A DNA stretch of 64,000 nt from Phocaeicola_A sp045647865 (GTDB lineage: Bacteria > Bacteroidota > Bacteroidia > Bacteroidales > Bacteroidaceae), in contig JAZRMW010000063.1 in assembly GCA_045647865.1 (NCBI GenBank), forward strand, positions 1-64,000, given 5' to 3'. The position numbers were made by a program, and so were the translations under genes. Each line of letters begins with the position of its first letter. The stretch's first letter is position 1. Below the pieces are notes generated by a model. The model made no database searches. It was not told the origin of the DNA and was given only the letters and a program-made list of their open reading frames with translations. Positions 32,432 through 42,984 of this stretch are shown piece after piece.

Positions 32432-35400
32432 TCAGTTATTCTTTTTACTTCTATTAGTAGATATATATAGGTATATACCCGGTACCACAAACAAGGTCAA
32501 AACTGTCGATACCAACATACCACCCACAACAGCAATACCCATAGCAATACGTCCATTGGCACCTTCACCTGTAGCAAAAGCCAAGGGAATAAGACCAAGA
32601 ATAGTGGATACGCTGGTCATCAGGATGGGACGGAGACGCTGGATAGACGCTTCGCGGATAGCTTCTAAACGATCAATACCTGTTTCTTGCTTTTGGTTGG
32701 CAAATTCCACAATGAGGATACCGTTCTTGGCTACCAGACCGATGAGCATGATGATACCAATTTGACTATAGATGTTCATGGTTTGTCCGTCAACGGCCAT
32801 GAATACCAGTGCTCCCGCTACAGCCAAGGGAACTGTAAACATGATAATCAGCGGATCCTTGAAACTCTCGAACTGTGCAGCCAGAATCAAATAGATGAGT
32901 ACCAAGGCTAAAACAAAGGCGAACATCAGACTTGATGAACTCTCACGATATTCTTTAGAGTCACCCGAAAGGGCAGTACGGAAGGTGTCGTCCAAAACCT
33001 CTTTGGCTATGCGGTCCATCTCGTCCAATCCGTCGCCGATAGTTTTTCCATCGGCAAGACCTGCAGAAACTGTTGCTGATGCAAAGCGGTTATAGCGGTA
33101 GAGTTTCGGAGGAGCAATACCCTCTTCCAAATCGATGAGGTTGTCCATCTGTATCATGTCACCTTTATCACTGCGCACATAAATGGACTTCAAATCGACA
33201 GGCTTATTACGTTGTTGACGATTGATTTCGCCCACGATTTCGTATTGCTTTCCATTCATATAAAAATAGCCCATACGTTGGTCAGCCAATCCATATTGTA
33301 AGGTTTGAGCAATGTTGCGTGTGCTCACACCCATTACACTGGCCTTGTCACGATTGATATTAATGCGTGCTTCGGGTTTACTGAACTTCAAATCAACGTC
33401 AGCCATTTGGAATACGGGACTTTCCTGTACTTTCTCCATAAACTTCGGCAAAACCTCTTCTAACTTTTCGATGTTGGTTGCCTGCAATACATATTGTACG
33501 GGCATACCTCCGCGTCTGCCACCAAAGGTTGATTGTTGCTGCACAAAGGAACGTGCCTTGGTCTTAGCACTTACAGCTGCAGAGATTTTTTCAGCCAATT
33601 CCATTTGGGTATAATCTCGATCACGGATATCACTCAATGTCAGTCGAATATTACCCGAACCGCTGGATACACGAGCGGTCACAGCCGGCACATCATCCAC
33701 TAAAGAATCCACTAAAGCGTTGATATCTTCTGTGTAATCACGGATAAACTCATAAGTAATACCTTCAGGGCCACGCGTATTTATACTGATTTGTGAGCGG
33801 TCTTCCAATGGAGCCATTTCTGCAGGAATGGTATTCCACAACCAACCGATAAGTCCCAATGTGATACCAAAGATTATAAGGGATATCCACCGGTATTTCA
33901 AGAAGAAGTCCAAACCTTGGGCATAAATATTGTTTAGTCCGATGAAGAAGGGTTCCGTCTTTCGATAGAACCAACTCTGTTGTTCACGTTTCTTTAAAAG
34001 TTTGGTCGCCAACATCGGAGTAAAGGTCAATGCTGCGAATGAAGAAATAACAACCGCACCCGATACAACAAAACTGAACTCACGGAACAGTCGTCCTGTC
34101 ATACCTTCCATAAATACAATGGGGAAGAATACCGCTAACAGGGTAATTGTTGTGGAGATGACAGCAAAAAAGATTTCCTTCGAACCTTCGATTCCAGCTT
34201 CTTTCGGATTCATACCCCGTTCAATACGAATATAAATATTCTCTGTCATCACAATGGCATCATCCACTACCAATCCTACTGCCAACACGACTGCCAACAT
34301 GGATAGCACGTTGATGGAGAAACCACAAATGTACATAATGAAGAACGAGCCGATAAGCGATACAGGAATCACAATACAAGGAACCAATGTCACACGCCAA
34401 TCACGCAAGAACAGGAAAATGATGACCATTACAAGGAGAAAGGCTACATACACCGTATCCTTCACTTCGGAAATAGAAGCACGGATAAACTTGGTGTTGT
34501 CAAATCCATAAGTATATTTTATATCATCGGGCAAATCTTTCTCCATAGTTTTCATACGCTCATAAACAGCGTCAGCAATTTCGATATGGTTTGCACCCGG
34601 CTGTGGAATAACAACGACACCCACCATAGGAACACCATTCATCTTCATGTAACTTTTGATGTCACGGGCTTCTACTTCAGCACGACCGACATCACTGAAA
34701 CGAATAATACGTCCTTCATCTTCTTTGATAATGATGTCGTTGAATTCTTGTGCAGTATGCATCAAGCCAAGAGTTCGGATACTCAACTCTGTCGTATTTC
34801 CTTCAATACTTCCTGAAGGAAGCTCTACATTCTCACGGTCAACAGCACTCTTCACATCCATCGGAGTGATTCCATATCCTGACATTTTTACGGGGTCAAG
34901 CCACAAACGCATGGAGTATCGTTTTTCACCCCAAATACTTACACTGCTGACATCAGGAATAGTCTGTAATTGTTCTTTTACCGTAAGGTCTGCAATCTCA
35001 CTAATCTCAAGCAACGAACGTTTGTCACTCTGGATAGCCACCATCAAGATTGGCATGGCATCGGCATCAGCTTTTGATACTGTAGGAGGGTCGCAGTCAC
35101 GAGGCAAGAAACGTTGGGCACGAGACACTTTATCTCGCACATCGTTGGCTGCAGTTTCCAAATCGACAGACAATTCAAATTCGACAGTAATGCGACTGTT
35201 TCCCTGACTGCTGACACTGGTCAGCGAACGAATACCCGGAATACCGTTGATATTCTGTTCCAAAGGTTCGGTAATCTGATTCTCGATGACATCCGCATTA
35301 GCTCCCGGATAAGAGCAACTTACTGAGATAATGGGATTATCAACCGATGGATATTCGCGTACGCCCAACGTATTGTAGCCGATGAGACCAAAGAGCAAGA

Positions 35401-35461
35401 TAATGAGAGTCATTACCGTAGATAGCACCGGACGGCGTATGCTTAGTTCTGAAATATTCAT
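32432..35461 (-). CDS. RND efflux transporter permease (AcrB-like, HAE1 type)
   Basis: A 1009-residue inner-membrane proton-driven exporter. The start MNISELSIRRPVLSTVMTLIILLFGLIGY is the first membrane helix. The first periplasmic loop has PSVDNPIISVSCSYPGANADVIENQITEPLEQNINGIPGI, typical of the family. Helix 4 contains the proton-relay GLVVDDAIVMTENIY (two adjacent Asp) and a later helix has the Lys equivalent in LIGLVAKNGILIVEFANQ. The two halves repeat this plan, giving 12 predicted membrane helices. It works with the adaptor (upstream) and the TolC-like channel (downstream). It is slightly shorter than AcrB, as usual for this Bacteroidetes group. The specific drugs or metabolites exported cannot be read. 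Confidence 0.95.
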   Translation of the reverse strand: MNISELSIRRPVLSTVMTLIILLFGLIGYNTLGVREYPSVDNPIISVSCSYPGANADVIENQITEPLEQNINGIPGIRSLTSVSSQGNSRITVEFELSVDLETAANDVRDKVSRAQRFLPRDCDPPTVSKADADAMPILMVAIQSDKRSLLEISEIADLTVKEQLQTIPDVSSVSIWGEKRYSMRLWLDPVKMSGYGITPMDVKSAVDRENVELPSGSIEGNTTELSIRTLGLMHTAQEFNDIIIKEDEGRIIRFSDVGRAEVEARDIKSYMKMNGVPMVGVVVIPQPGANHIEIADAVYERMKTMEKDLPDDIKYTYGFDNTKFIRASISEVKDTVYVAFLLVMVIIFLFLRDWRVTLVPCIVIPVSLIGSFFIMYICGFSINVLSMLAVVLAVGLVVDDAIVMTENIYIRIERGMNPKEAGIEGSKEIFFAVISTTITLLAVFFPIVFMEGMTGRLFREFSFVVSGAVVISSFAALTFTPMLATKLLKKREQQSWFYRKTEPFFIGLNNIYAQGLDFFLKYRWISLIIFGITLGLIGWLWNTIPAEMAPLEDRSQISINTRGPEGITYEFIRDYTEDINALVDSLVDDVPAVTARVSSGSGNIRLTLSDIRDRDYTQMELAEKISAAVSAKTKARSFVQQQSTFGGRRGGMPVQYVLQATNIEKLEEVLPKFMEKVQESPVFQMADVDLKFSKPEARININRDKASVMGVSTRNIAQTLQYGLADQRMGYFYMNGKQYEIVGEINRQQRNKPVDLKSIYVRSDKGDMIQMDNLIDLEEGIAPPKLYRYNRFASATVSAGLADGKTIGDGLDEMDRIAKEVLDDTFRTALSGDSKEYRESSSSLMFAFVLALVLIYLILAAQFESFKDPLIIMFTVPLAVAGALVFMAVDGQTMNIYSQIGIIMLIGLVAKNGILIVEFANQKQETGIDRLEAIREASIQRLRPILMTSVSTILGLIPLAFATGEGANGRIAMGIAVVGGMLVSTVLTLFVVPGIYLYISTNRSKKNN

Positions 35462-35520
35462 ATGCTTCTAATCTTCTTTTAGGACTAATTCGTCAATTGA
35501 CTAACAGATCTAATAAAATA

Positions 35521-36600
35521 CTACTTCACTTCATCCAATGTCACAGCTAAGCCGGTGCGTAATTGCATGGTTCCTGAAGTGATAATGGTATCACCATAAT
35601 TGAGTCCCGTCAATACCTGTACGCGAGATTCGTTACGAATACCTTTAGTAATGGTTACGGGTTGAGCTTTTCCATTTTTGTAGAGATAAACTTTATCCAC
35701 ACCCATTTCCGGGACAATACACTCTGTCGGGATTGCAACAGCATCGGGTATCTCTTGAGTTTTCAAATGTATATTGGTAAATCGTCCAGGAAGCAGTTCA
35801 CCTCGACTGTTGGCATAAAGTGCACGTACAGGTAATGTGTGCGTAGTACGATCCACTTTAGATTCTGTAGCATAGATACGTCCATCCAAATTATCTAATC
35901 GCCCTTCAACATTGAAGGTAAGATTCATACCAGGTTTAATGGCATTGGCATAACGTTCCGGTACAGCAAATTCAATTTTCAAGGGTGTAATCTTAGTCAG
36001 TGTAGCTACAACAGTCCCAGTGTTAGCGTATGCTCCTTCACTGACTTGACGCAATCCAATGATACCATCAAACGGTGCACGCAATTCTGTTTGTGCAATA
36101 TTCTCTTTCATCAAATCGATGTCTGCTTTCAATGAAGCCAAGTTGGTCTGTGCCTCTTCGTAAGCTTCTTTACTCACCGCATCTTTTTCCAACAACGCAC
36201 TTTGGCGATATACACGGTCTTGAGCCAACTGCAATTGTGATTCCAATTTTTTCAGTTGAGCTTGCAAAGGACCATCGTTTACTTTTGCTAATAATTGTCC
36301 TTTGGAGACATGTGTTCCTTCAGTAAAATTAATACTGACGATTTTTCCAGAACTTTCGAATGAAAGATTTACCTCTTCATCTGGAAGCAATTCACCACTA
36401 ATGATGATTTCATCTGTCAAAGAGCGGGGTTTTATCACTTCGGCCGTCACATTCAATGCCCTACGCGCTTTTCCTGTATTTTTCACTTTGTCTGCCAATT
36501 GCAGCTCTTCATTCTTTTTGGGGAGTTGCGACCAAATGCCCCAACCTGCAAGTCCGATAACAATGACACCGACAAGCCCCCATTTAGTAGGTTTATTCAT
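35521..36600 (-). CDS. RND efflux periplasmic adaptor (membrane-fusion protein)
   Basis: A 359-residue adaptor linking the pump to the outer-membrane channel. I use the ATG at 36600 (MNKPTKWGLVGVIVIGLAGWGIW, an N-terminal anchor). The frame is open to 36672, but the promoter element TATTTTTG (minus strand, 36645-36652) lies inside that extension. Next come a lipoyl/barrel-sandwich segment split by a helical hairpin (GKIVSINFTEGTHVSKGQLLAKVNDGPLQAQLKKLESQLQLAQDRVYRQ … LRAPFDGIIGLRQVSEGAYANTGTVVATL) and a beta-barrel domain (PERYANAIKPGMNLTF). The membrane-proximal domain follows, ending RTGLAVTLDEVK. It is the first gene of the operon. Confidence 0.92.
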   Translation of the reverse strand: MNKPTKWGLVGVIVIGLAGWGIWSQLPKKNEELQLADKVKNTGKARRALNVTAEVIKPRSLTDEIIISGELLPDEEVNLSFESSGKIVSINFTEGTHVSKGQLLAKVNDGPLQAQLKKLESQLQLAQDRVYRQSALLEKDAVSKEAYEEAQTNLASLKADIDLMKENIAQTELRAPFDGIIGLRQVSEGAYANTGTVVATLTKITPLKIEFAVPERYANAIKPGMNLTFNVEGRLDNLDGRIYATESKVDRTTHTLPVRALYANSRGELLPGRFTNIHLKTQEIPDAVAIPTECIVPEMGVDKVYLYKNGKAQPVTITKGIRNESRVQVLTGLNYGDTIITSGTMQLRTGLAVTLDEVK

Positions 36601-36644
36601 AAATCTATAGGTTATATATTCCAAGTATAAGTAATTTTGCGAGA

Positions 36645-36652
36645 CAAAAATA
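36645..36652 (-). promoter_or_regulatory. -7 element of the RND efflux operon
   Basis: TATTTTTG on the minus strand, 45 nt upstream of the ATG at 36600, matches TAnnTTTG. The -33 is weak. It fixes the start of the adaptor gene downstream of 36645. Confidence 0.6.
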
Positions 36653-36732
36653 TAAATTTTCTTTTTATACAAGATGAATCTACTGTTGTTTTAATTTAAT
36701 TTTAACCCTTTTTGCACAAAAGAGACAAAAAA

Positions 36733-36763
36733 AAGAGGATGTCAACACTTTTGTCATCCTCTT
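36733..36763 (-). terminator. Intrinsic terminator of the alpha-2-macroglobulin-like gene
   Basis: AAGAGGATG (36733-36741) pairs with CATCCTCTT (36755-36763). On the minus strand the stem is followed by eight T residues, the classic form, 27 nt behind the stop codon. Confidence 0.88.
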
Positions 36764-36789
36764 CTTCTTCCGATTATTTACTTTTAGGA

Positions 36790-39700
36790 TTATTCAACCT
36801 TCATTTCTGAACATTCCGTATGCCCTGCAAACTCGGGAGCATAAGCACATTGGATGGTAGCAATTCCTGCTTGATAACGACCGCTACGGTCAATGCGAAA
36901 TACCTGTTCAATTGTATAAGTTCCCTTGGGTAAGTGGTCAATAAAGTAGAGGGTTGCAGCATCCTTTACTGAACAGTAGTAACCCAATCCATTTTCCCAA
37001 CGATATCCCGAAGCACTGCTGACTGGTTCAAGACAAGCAGCACGACTGTCCTTTATTTGTACAAAATCCATAGCGCGATCAGCACGAATAGTAAGGCGCG
37101 ATATTACCTTGTCGCCCACCTGAAGGTTGGTGGTTGACGAATTGACAATTTGCCGGGTTGACGAAAGTTCGTTACCGTTATCTGGATTCTTCTCCACAAA
37201 TAAAGTCCGCTCTATGCTCAATGGTTGGTCAAGTTCTTTTCCATAGGCTGTAACAGTACGTCCGGTATAGGTGGAAGAAACGTTATCCATATCCTCCAGA
37301 TATTGGGCATAGACAGCTCCCCAAGCTAATCCAGTAGTAAACTTCTCAAGAGTGGCTTCTTGGGGCAAACGCTTCAGTTCATCTGTCGTATAAGTGCATT
37401 TCTGATAGTCCAGTCCCAAGAGTGGAGCTGTGGCGGATGAAATGGGTCTTCCATCAATCTTTAGGGACGAACTTTGTTTGACGGACAAATTGATTACTTG
37501 GAGATTGTCGGTTTGTTCCTTGTTCACAGGCATTAACAAGGCGTGTATAGCATCTACCGTATTCAATGGATTATCCCAGCATTGTGTTTGCTTCTGCATC
37601 AGCAGCCATTGTTTCATTTGTTCGATGCTGAGGTCATTATCCCCTGCAAAAGAGAAGGCTTCAATGACTGCCACATGTGTCGGTAAGCGGTTGTCACGCC
37701 AAGTATAGTATGGTTGTGGTGTATCGAAATAGCGTCCCAGTTGTGGTGTATAGGTGGTATATTCCTTAAGGGAAGTCAGGAATCTGACAATTTCATCCTG
37801 TTTGCCATGTTGTTTTAATATGATACAAGCTTTGGCTTTACCGTATGGAGTCAGGTTATTGAACTGTTCGCTTAAATGTTTTACCATGTATTCCACAGCT
37901 TTTTGTACATTCTTATCCAATTGTTTCCTATTCAAAGCCAGACTGCTCAAGTAGTGTATGGCCAATTCCGATGGATATACCTCTGTCCCCTCTTTCTCCC
38001 GCTTCTGCATCTGTTGGTATTCTTCAAGCAGTTCTCTGTTCAAGTATTCGGTTGCCAACGCCATGATTTGGCGAGAAGGATAGTCCAATTCGTTGCCGGT
38101 CAAGTAGATGACACGTTCCATCAGTTCCAATATATAGGTCGTCACATAGCGGCTGCTATGCATTCCTTTGTACCAACTCCATCCTCCATCTGGATTCTGT
38201 AAAGTTTCCATTTTGTCCAAATAGAGACTAATCCGGCTATCGGTGTGAGCTTTATTGAAAAGCAAAGCCAATTGGCGTTTCTGTGCAGATTCATCGGTTG
38301 CATCTGTTACCCAAGGGGTTTCTGTCAACAGTATGTTCTTCAGTTCTTCATTTTTCTGTAAGTTGCTCCATAGAGTCTCTTTGTTGTTTTCATCGGTCAG
38401 CCAATTGTCAAACACGGTTTTTATCTTAGGATTCGATTGGGCAATGTGTGAAGCGATACTGTGTGCATACCATGCCGAAGCCCATGAGAAGGCATCTTCC
38501 GCAGTAGGAGTTGCGACGGAGGGCAGCGCTTGGATGGCTGTCCAGATAGGATTTCCTGTCATTTCAACAGTCAGCCGATGGTTGCTTGCCGTGCGGCTGT
38601 GTCGGTTGAACAGGTGAGAGAGTGATTCTTTCACCGTACCCGGTCCGTTTACTATTAACGGCAGACTTTCTGTAACCCATACTTTATTGGTCAACACAGG
38701 CAGATAGCGTTGTTCACCATCGCTGAATTTTCCTCCATCAGCCACAATGCGACAAATGGGGAGTGACACATCCGTATTCTTTACGACAAAGGCAAAACTG
38801 ACAGTCATTGTCTTTCCTGCTTCGGTCTTGAATTTGGCTTTACGAGTCAAAATCACCTTTTCTGTCAAAGGGTCAATCAGTTCCAGTCGAGCAGTTCCCT
38901 TGACAGTTTTTCCCGACAGATTACTGATTGTTGCGCGGATTGTAGTCTCGTCTCCCACACGAACAAAACGGGGTAGATTAGGCTGAATCATAAACTCACG
39001 TTGGGCGGTAGCGAAGTCTTCTAACATGCCATATTCCATTTGTTTCGTATGTGCCAAGGCGCGGAAGTGCCAGTGTGTCAGGTTATCAGGCAATGTGAAA
39101 CATATTTTTACTCGTCCCGTAGAGTCGGTTCGCAAATGAGGTTGGAAAAAGGCTGTCTCCGTAAAGTTTTCGCGCAAATTCATTCCCTGAGGAAGAGATT
39201 CAGGTGAGGATTGCCCATAATCTTCCAGGCCTTGTCCAAGACCGAGATCTGCATTGTTTTTCAAGGCTACTTCTTCTAACACCATTCCATCGTTGCTGAC
39301 ACTACCGACAAATCCGGATTTAGCAGAAGTCTGCATAGCCACCCCTCTCATAGAGCCAACCAGTACTTCTTTTTTCCGCAGGGGCCATTGATTGAAATCG
39401 TAGTATCGTTCAACAATATCATCGTAGCGATATTGCGTGGGCACTTTTTTAGTCAACAAGTCGAATATGATGTTTGTTGACACGCCTCCGTACAAGCAAC
39501 TTCTCCATCGGGGATATATGGAATACAGACGTGGGAAATTGATTTGAAAATTCCAATTCTGCTGTCGTCCCAACTGATCGATTGAGGCATCGTGCATTGA
39601 AGCCAGTAGTTCGGCATCAGCTACCGTCCCATCAGGAAGATTGACGGAAACAGTCCATTCTTCTTGTGTGCCGGATGTCAGTTTATTGCGGAAACTTTCC

Positions 39701-42700
39701 CACTTCAGTTCCAGTTTTTTCTCGGGAAGTTTCTTGTTCAGCGTTTGTGTAAAGTTGTTCACATAGCCATTCTTTACATACATTACGCTTACGTTCATCC
39801 CCTTACCATATTGGGGCAAATAGTCGAAGGTGAAGGTTTGTACCGTGTCGCTCATGTAAAATCTCCGGCTTTCAATACGTTTCAACTCGGAATATACATC
39901 CATCAGGACATATACATTCTTTTCTTGTGTACCGAACTGTAAACGGGCAGGTTGGCCAATGGCCACTTCATTCTCTAACCAGTTGAACCAATCAATAGCT
40001 CCAATAGGAACTTTAGTCTCTTGTTTGGAATACATCGTAAAATAAACCGTGTGTTGTACGCTATCCTTGTGTCCGTCAAGTGCCGTCTGGGCTACTATTT
40101 TATAGCAAGAAGAGGGTAATTTGCACAAAAAATCCAAAGAAAGAGGTTGGTTTGATTCGAATGTTCCACAATGTATTTGTCGGCAAAATGTCTTGTATCT
40201 GTGGTCCATTTCTGCATGTTCCTTCAATTCATTGGCCTGGTAGATTTGATAATGCACCTGTGTATTGATGGGGGCTCCTCCTTGATTCGTCACTCTGAAG
40301 GTTAACGGATATGTGTCTTCCTTCAGTATATGCGTCTGATTGCTTAAAGACTTCCCATTGAAAGAGATGTCAAGATTCAGCGGGCAACTGTTCAGAATCA
40401 ATTGTGTGTATGCGCGTTGGCTTTCTCCTACAGATGAAGTAATATTGCCTTGTATTTCGTAATGATATTTCCACCAACAGAGTTTTTCCATTTCGGGCTC
40501 AGTGTCGAGATACACTTTTATAAAAAAACACCCATCGCTATCTGTAAGAGTTTCTCCATATTGCAAGTCTTCATTGAAACGGTAATCAGTCCATCCACGC
40601 AACCAACCGTGGTAACTCTTGTGGATTTCATAATTCACTTTGCTGTTGGCTACAGGCATACCATTGTAACTGAGCGCCCGTCCCGTCACTGTCACAGTAT
40701 CTCCGATAGCGTATGCTGTTGTCACTTTATCAAATGTCACTTCAAACGTAGGCAGTTTGTATTCCTCAACATGGAAATAAAGGGCATCGCCTGTCCGGGT
40801 GTTCTCACCAAGGACTTCGATACGATACTGTCCGTTCAATCCGTTTGTAGGCAATACAAATTCTGTACTGAATGAACCGAATTCATTGTTCTTCACAGTC
40901 TTTTTCTCTATCATCTGTCCCTTGGGATTAGTCAATGCCAATTCCAACACTTCACCTTCATCGGCCCTTACACTGTCATCTGGCAGTTGCCAGTAACTTA
41001 TACCTTTTATATATATAGTCTGCCCCGGACGGAAATGTGTACGATCAGAAAACAGACGGGTCACCAATTGTTTTTGTTCATCCCTTCTGATCCATCTTGA
41101 ATAATAACCAACTGTCATGTAAGGCATTGTATTGTCTGTGGCAGTAGAGACACGTATCAGAGGATTGGTAACCGTTGAAGAGGCACAACCATTCTTGTCT
41201 GTCTGTATCTTTTCGATGAGATTCAGTTGGCTTTTCCTATTTTTCCATTCGCTTTGGGCTATATGCAAGGTTGCATACGGAACTGGATGTCCACTCTTTC
41301 CATCCAATACAGCATATTCAGTAACTCCATCCGGCAGACTGTGCAACACCAATTGATAAGGAGACACGAAGAAAGAAGTCAAACGTGCTCTCTTCCCGTT
41401 AGCCAATCCTTCCATCAGATAGACTCCCGCTTTTGTAGGTAGAGACATCTTGATGAGAGTATCTGTATATAAGAGTTTCGGGTCTCTGACGAGTTTGAAT
41501 TTCTGTTCACTATGAAATTTGCTGTACTTCTTCAATGCTTCGGCATTGTCCTGGTATTTATACAATGTATCCAACGGACAGTTCACCCGATGCATCCATA
41601 CGGTAAATCCATTCAAATTGCGATGTCTGACCCTCAACGTAACGGTGTCGTTCGGATAATAGTACGAGGAAATGCTTCGCATAGTGAAATAGGGATGCAA
41701 TATTTCCTGTTCCATATTCTTCAACAGATTGACAGCTCCGTATGCCGGATACTTCTTGATGCCCTCGCGCAGGACGGACAAAGCCTCGGGATATTTTTCC
41801 TGACGCTTGTAGATGGTGGCAATGTCCAGACAGAGGCTTCCGCAAAGTTCGTTTCCTTCGAAGCGTTCCTTCATGCTGTTGAGCAAACGCAAATGCTCAT
41901 CTGTATTGCGTAGATATTCAGGTATCAAGTTCATTCGGTTCTGCTCCATGAAAATCCAACCTCCTGCTTGCTCTTTAGGATCAATCAATGCCAACATCCG
42001 TTGGAAAATACGCATCGCTTGCGCAGGGCAATCGTAGGCAGAAACTGAAGTTAATGTATCGTTCTTGAATTGTTCATAGTCAAGAGTAAAAGTATTCCAT
42101 TCAGTCTGTTTGAAAGAAGGGCGTAACTTATTTTCCAAATCGCGTATGCCGAAAGCTGCACGACGACCGATGAGATGCATCAGGTCGTGGTTGTAATAAT
42201 CGCTCCATCGCCCTTTGTAGGTGATGGAAGAGTAATCATTCGTAGAATATTTACGCAATTCTTCCAATTGACTGACCGATGCCATAAAGTGTTCGAATGC
42301 CCGTTGGTAATACATCAACTGTGTCCATTCACTCATGTCCTCCGGCAGTTCTGACATCACTTTATTGTCGTATCGTCCACGTGCAGAATGGGTGTAGATG
42401 CTTCCCAACAGGGAATGAAGCATGGCTACATCGCTGACGGATGTCGTAGGGGCAGAAAACCACTTTTCCATCCCTTCGAGATCTACATACAGGCTGTCAA
42501 TACTAAGATGTTTGCGGTGTGCCATTGCCGTCAGGTAACTCTGCATCATTTGATTGACATGCTGCTCTTTTTGAGCTTTCTGAAAAACCTTCAGTGCATT
42601 TTCTATTGCTGTTCTTGGTTGACCGTTTTTCTCGGCCAAATGAATGTTGTCCCAAAGTTGTTTGTAGCTTTGTGCCGTCATACATACGGTACCGAGTATC

Positions 42701-42741
42701 AAACAGAGTATCATCGTAAACAGACTTCGTTTCATAATCAA
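36790..42741 (-). CDS. Alpha-2-macroglobulin family protein lacking the thioester motif
   Basis: A 1983-residue exported protein. The signal is MKRSLFTMILCLILGTVCMTAQ (a second Met at 42735 is an equal start). Residues about 40-340 are helical (TPR-like). Macroglobulin beta-sandwich domains follow: about 565-650 has FRPGQTIYIKGISYWQLPDD and NGLNGQYRIEVLGE (MG2-type), and about 1185-1250 has FFQPHLRTDSTGRVKICFTLPDNLTHW (the A2M core). The thioester domain fold is at about 1390-1700 (NPDGGWSWYKGMHSSRYVTTYIL). Where CxEQ is normally found (about 1410) it reads PTAEDAFSWASAWYA, so no covalent trap can form. Bacterial homologues act as protease inhibitors or colonisation factors. It is monocistronic, with promoter TATTTTTG (minus strand, 42776-42783). 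Confidence 0.9.
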   Translation of the reverse strand: MIMKRSLFTMILCLILGTVCMTAQSYKQLWDNIHLAEKNGQPRTAIENALKVFQKAQKEQHVNQMMQSYLTAMAHRKHLSIDSLYVDLEGMEKWFSAPTTSVSDVAMLHSLLGSIYTHSARGRYDNKVMSELPEDMSEWTQLMYYQRAFEHFMASVSQLEELRKYSTNDYSSITYKGRWSDYYNHDLMHLIGRRAAFGIRDLENKLRPSFKQTEWNTFTLDYEQFKNDTLTSVSAYDCPAQAMRIFQRMLALIDPKEQAGGWIFMEQNRMNLIPEYLRNTDEHLRLLNSMKERFEGNELCGSLCLDIATIYKRQEKYPEALSVLREGIKKYPAYGAVNLLKNMEQEILHPYFTMRSISSYYYPNDTVTLRVRHRNLNGFTVWMHRVNCPLDTLYKYQDNAEALKKYSKFHSEQKFKLVRDPKLLYTDTLIKMSLPTKAGVYLMEGLANGKRARLTSFFVSPYQLVLHSLPDGVTEYAVLDGKSGHPVPYATLHIAQSEWKNRKSQLNLIEKIQTDKNGCASSTVTNPLIRVSTATDNTMPYMTVGYYSRWIRRDEQKQLVTRLFSDRTHFRPGQTIYIKGISYWQLPDDSVRADEGEVLELALTNPKGQMIEKKTVKNNEFGSFSTEFVLPTNGLNGQYRIEVLGENTRTGDALYFHVEEYKLPTFEVTFDKVTTAYAIGDTVTVTGRALSYNGMPVANSKVNYEIHKSYHGWLRGWTDYRFNEDLQYGETLTDSDGCFFIKVYLDTEPEMEKLCWWKYHYEIQGNITSSVGESQRAYTQLILNSCPLNLDISFNGKSLSNQTHILKEDTYPLTFRVTNQGGAPINTQVHYQIYQANELKEHAEMDHRYKTFCRQIHCGTFESNQPLSLDFLCKLPSSCYKIVAQTALDGHKDSVQHTVYFTMYSKQETKVPIGAIDWFNWLENEVAIGQPARLQFGTQEKNVYVLMDVYSELKRIESRRFYMSDTVQTFTFDYLPQYGKGMNVSVMYVKNGYVNNFTQTLNKKLPEKKLELKWESFRNKLTSGTQEEWTVSVNLPDGTVADAELLASMHDASIDQLGRQQNWNFQINFPRLYSIYPRWRSCLYGGVSTNIIFDLLTKKVPTQYRYDDIVERYYDFNQWPLRKKEVLVGSMRGVAMQTSAKSGFVGSVSNDGMVLEEVALKNNADLGLGQGLEDYGQSSPESLPQGMNLRENFTETAFFQPHLRTDSTGRVKICFTLPDNLTHWHFRALAHTKQMEYGMLEDFATAQREFMIQPNLPRFVRVGDETTIRATISNLSGKTVKGTARLELIDPLTEKVILTRKAKFKTEAGKTMTVSFAFVVKNTDVSLPICRIVADGGKFSDGEQRYLPVLTNKVWVTESLPLIVNGPGTVKESLSHLFNRHSRTASNHRLTVEMTGNPIWTAIQALPSVATPTAEDAFSWASAWYAHSIASHIAQSNPKIKTVFDNWLTDENNKETLWSNLQKNEELKNILLTETPWVTDATDESAQKRQLALLFNKAHTDSRISLYLDKMETLQNPDGGWSWYKGMHSSRYVTTYILELMERVIYLTGNELDYPSRQIMALATEYLNRELLEEYQQMQKREKEGTEVYPSELAIHYLSSLALNRKQLDKNVQKAVEYMVKHLSEQFNNLTPYGKAKACIILKQHGKQDEIVRFLTSLKEYTTYTPQLGRYFDTPQPYYTWRDNRLPTHVAVIEAFSFAGDNDLSIEQMKQWLLMQKQTQCWDNPLNTVDAIHALLMPVNKEQTDNLQVINLSVKQSSSLKIDGRPISSATAPLLGLDYQKCTYTTDELKRLPQEATLEKFTTGLAWGAVYAQYLEDMDNVSSTYTGRTVTAYGKELDQPLSIERTLFVEKNPDNGNELSSTRQIVNSSTTNLQVGDKVISRLTIRADRAMDFVQIKDSRAACLEPVSSASGYRWENGLGYYCSVKDAATLYFIDHLPKGTYTIEQVFRIDRSGRYQAGIATIQCAYAPEFAGHTECSEMKVE

Positions 42742-42775
42742 TATGTTATTTTAGCAATTTTGCTCCAAAAATAGC

Positions 42776-42783
42776 AAACATTC
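42776..42783 (-). promoter_or_regulatory. -7 element of the alpha-2-macroglobulin-like gene
   Basis: TATTTTTG on the minus strand, 35 nt before the start at 42741; the -33 is unclear. Confidence 0.5.
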
Positions 42784-42944
42784 CTGTCGGGTGGTTCATT
42801 TCTTAATATTATTTCGCAGAAAGTTCCTGCTTTTATAAAAAGATGGCTTGAACATGTCATTTTATGGAATTATTTCGCTCTCCTATCGCGTTGCTTTACC
42901 TTCACTTTCAGCTATTCATCGGGATAAAAAATAAATGAATTTAT

Positions 42945-42975
42945 TTTGTTCTCCGCTCAGATTGCACTACCTTTG
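42945..42975 (+). promoter_or_regulatory. Promoter of the HAD-ribF pair
   Basis: TTTG (42945-42948), 19-nt spacer and TACCTTTG (42968-42975) match the consensus perfectly. The first usable ATG at 42985 is only 10 nt after the -7 element, so the message is almost leaderless. Confidence 0.75.
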
Positions 42976-42984
42976 TCCGCGATT

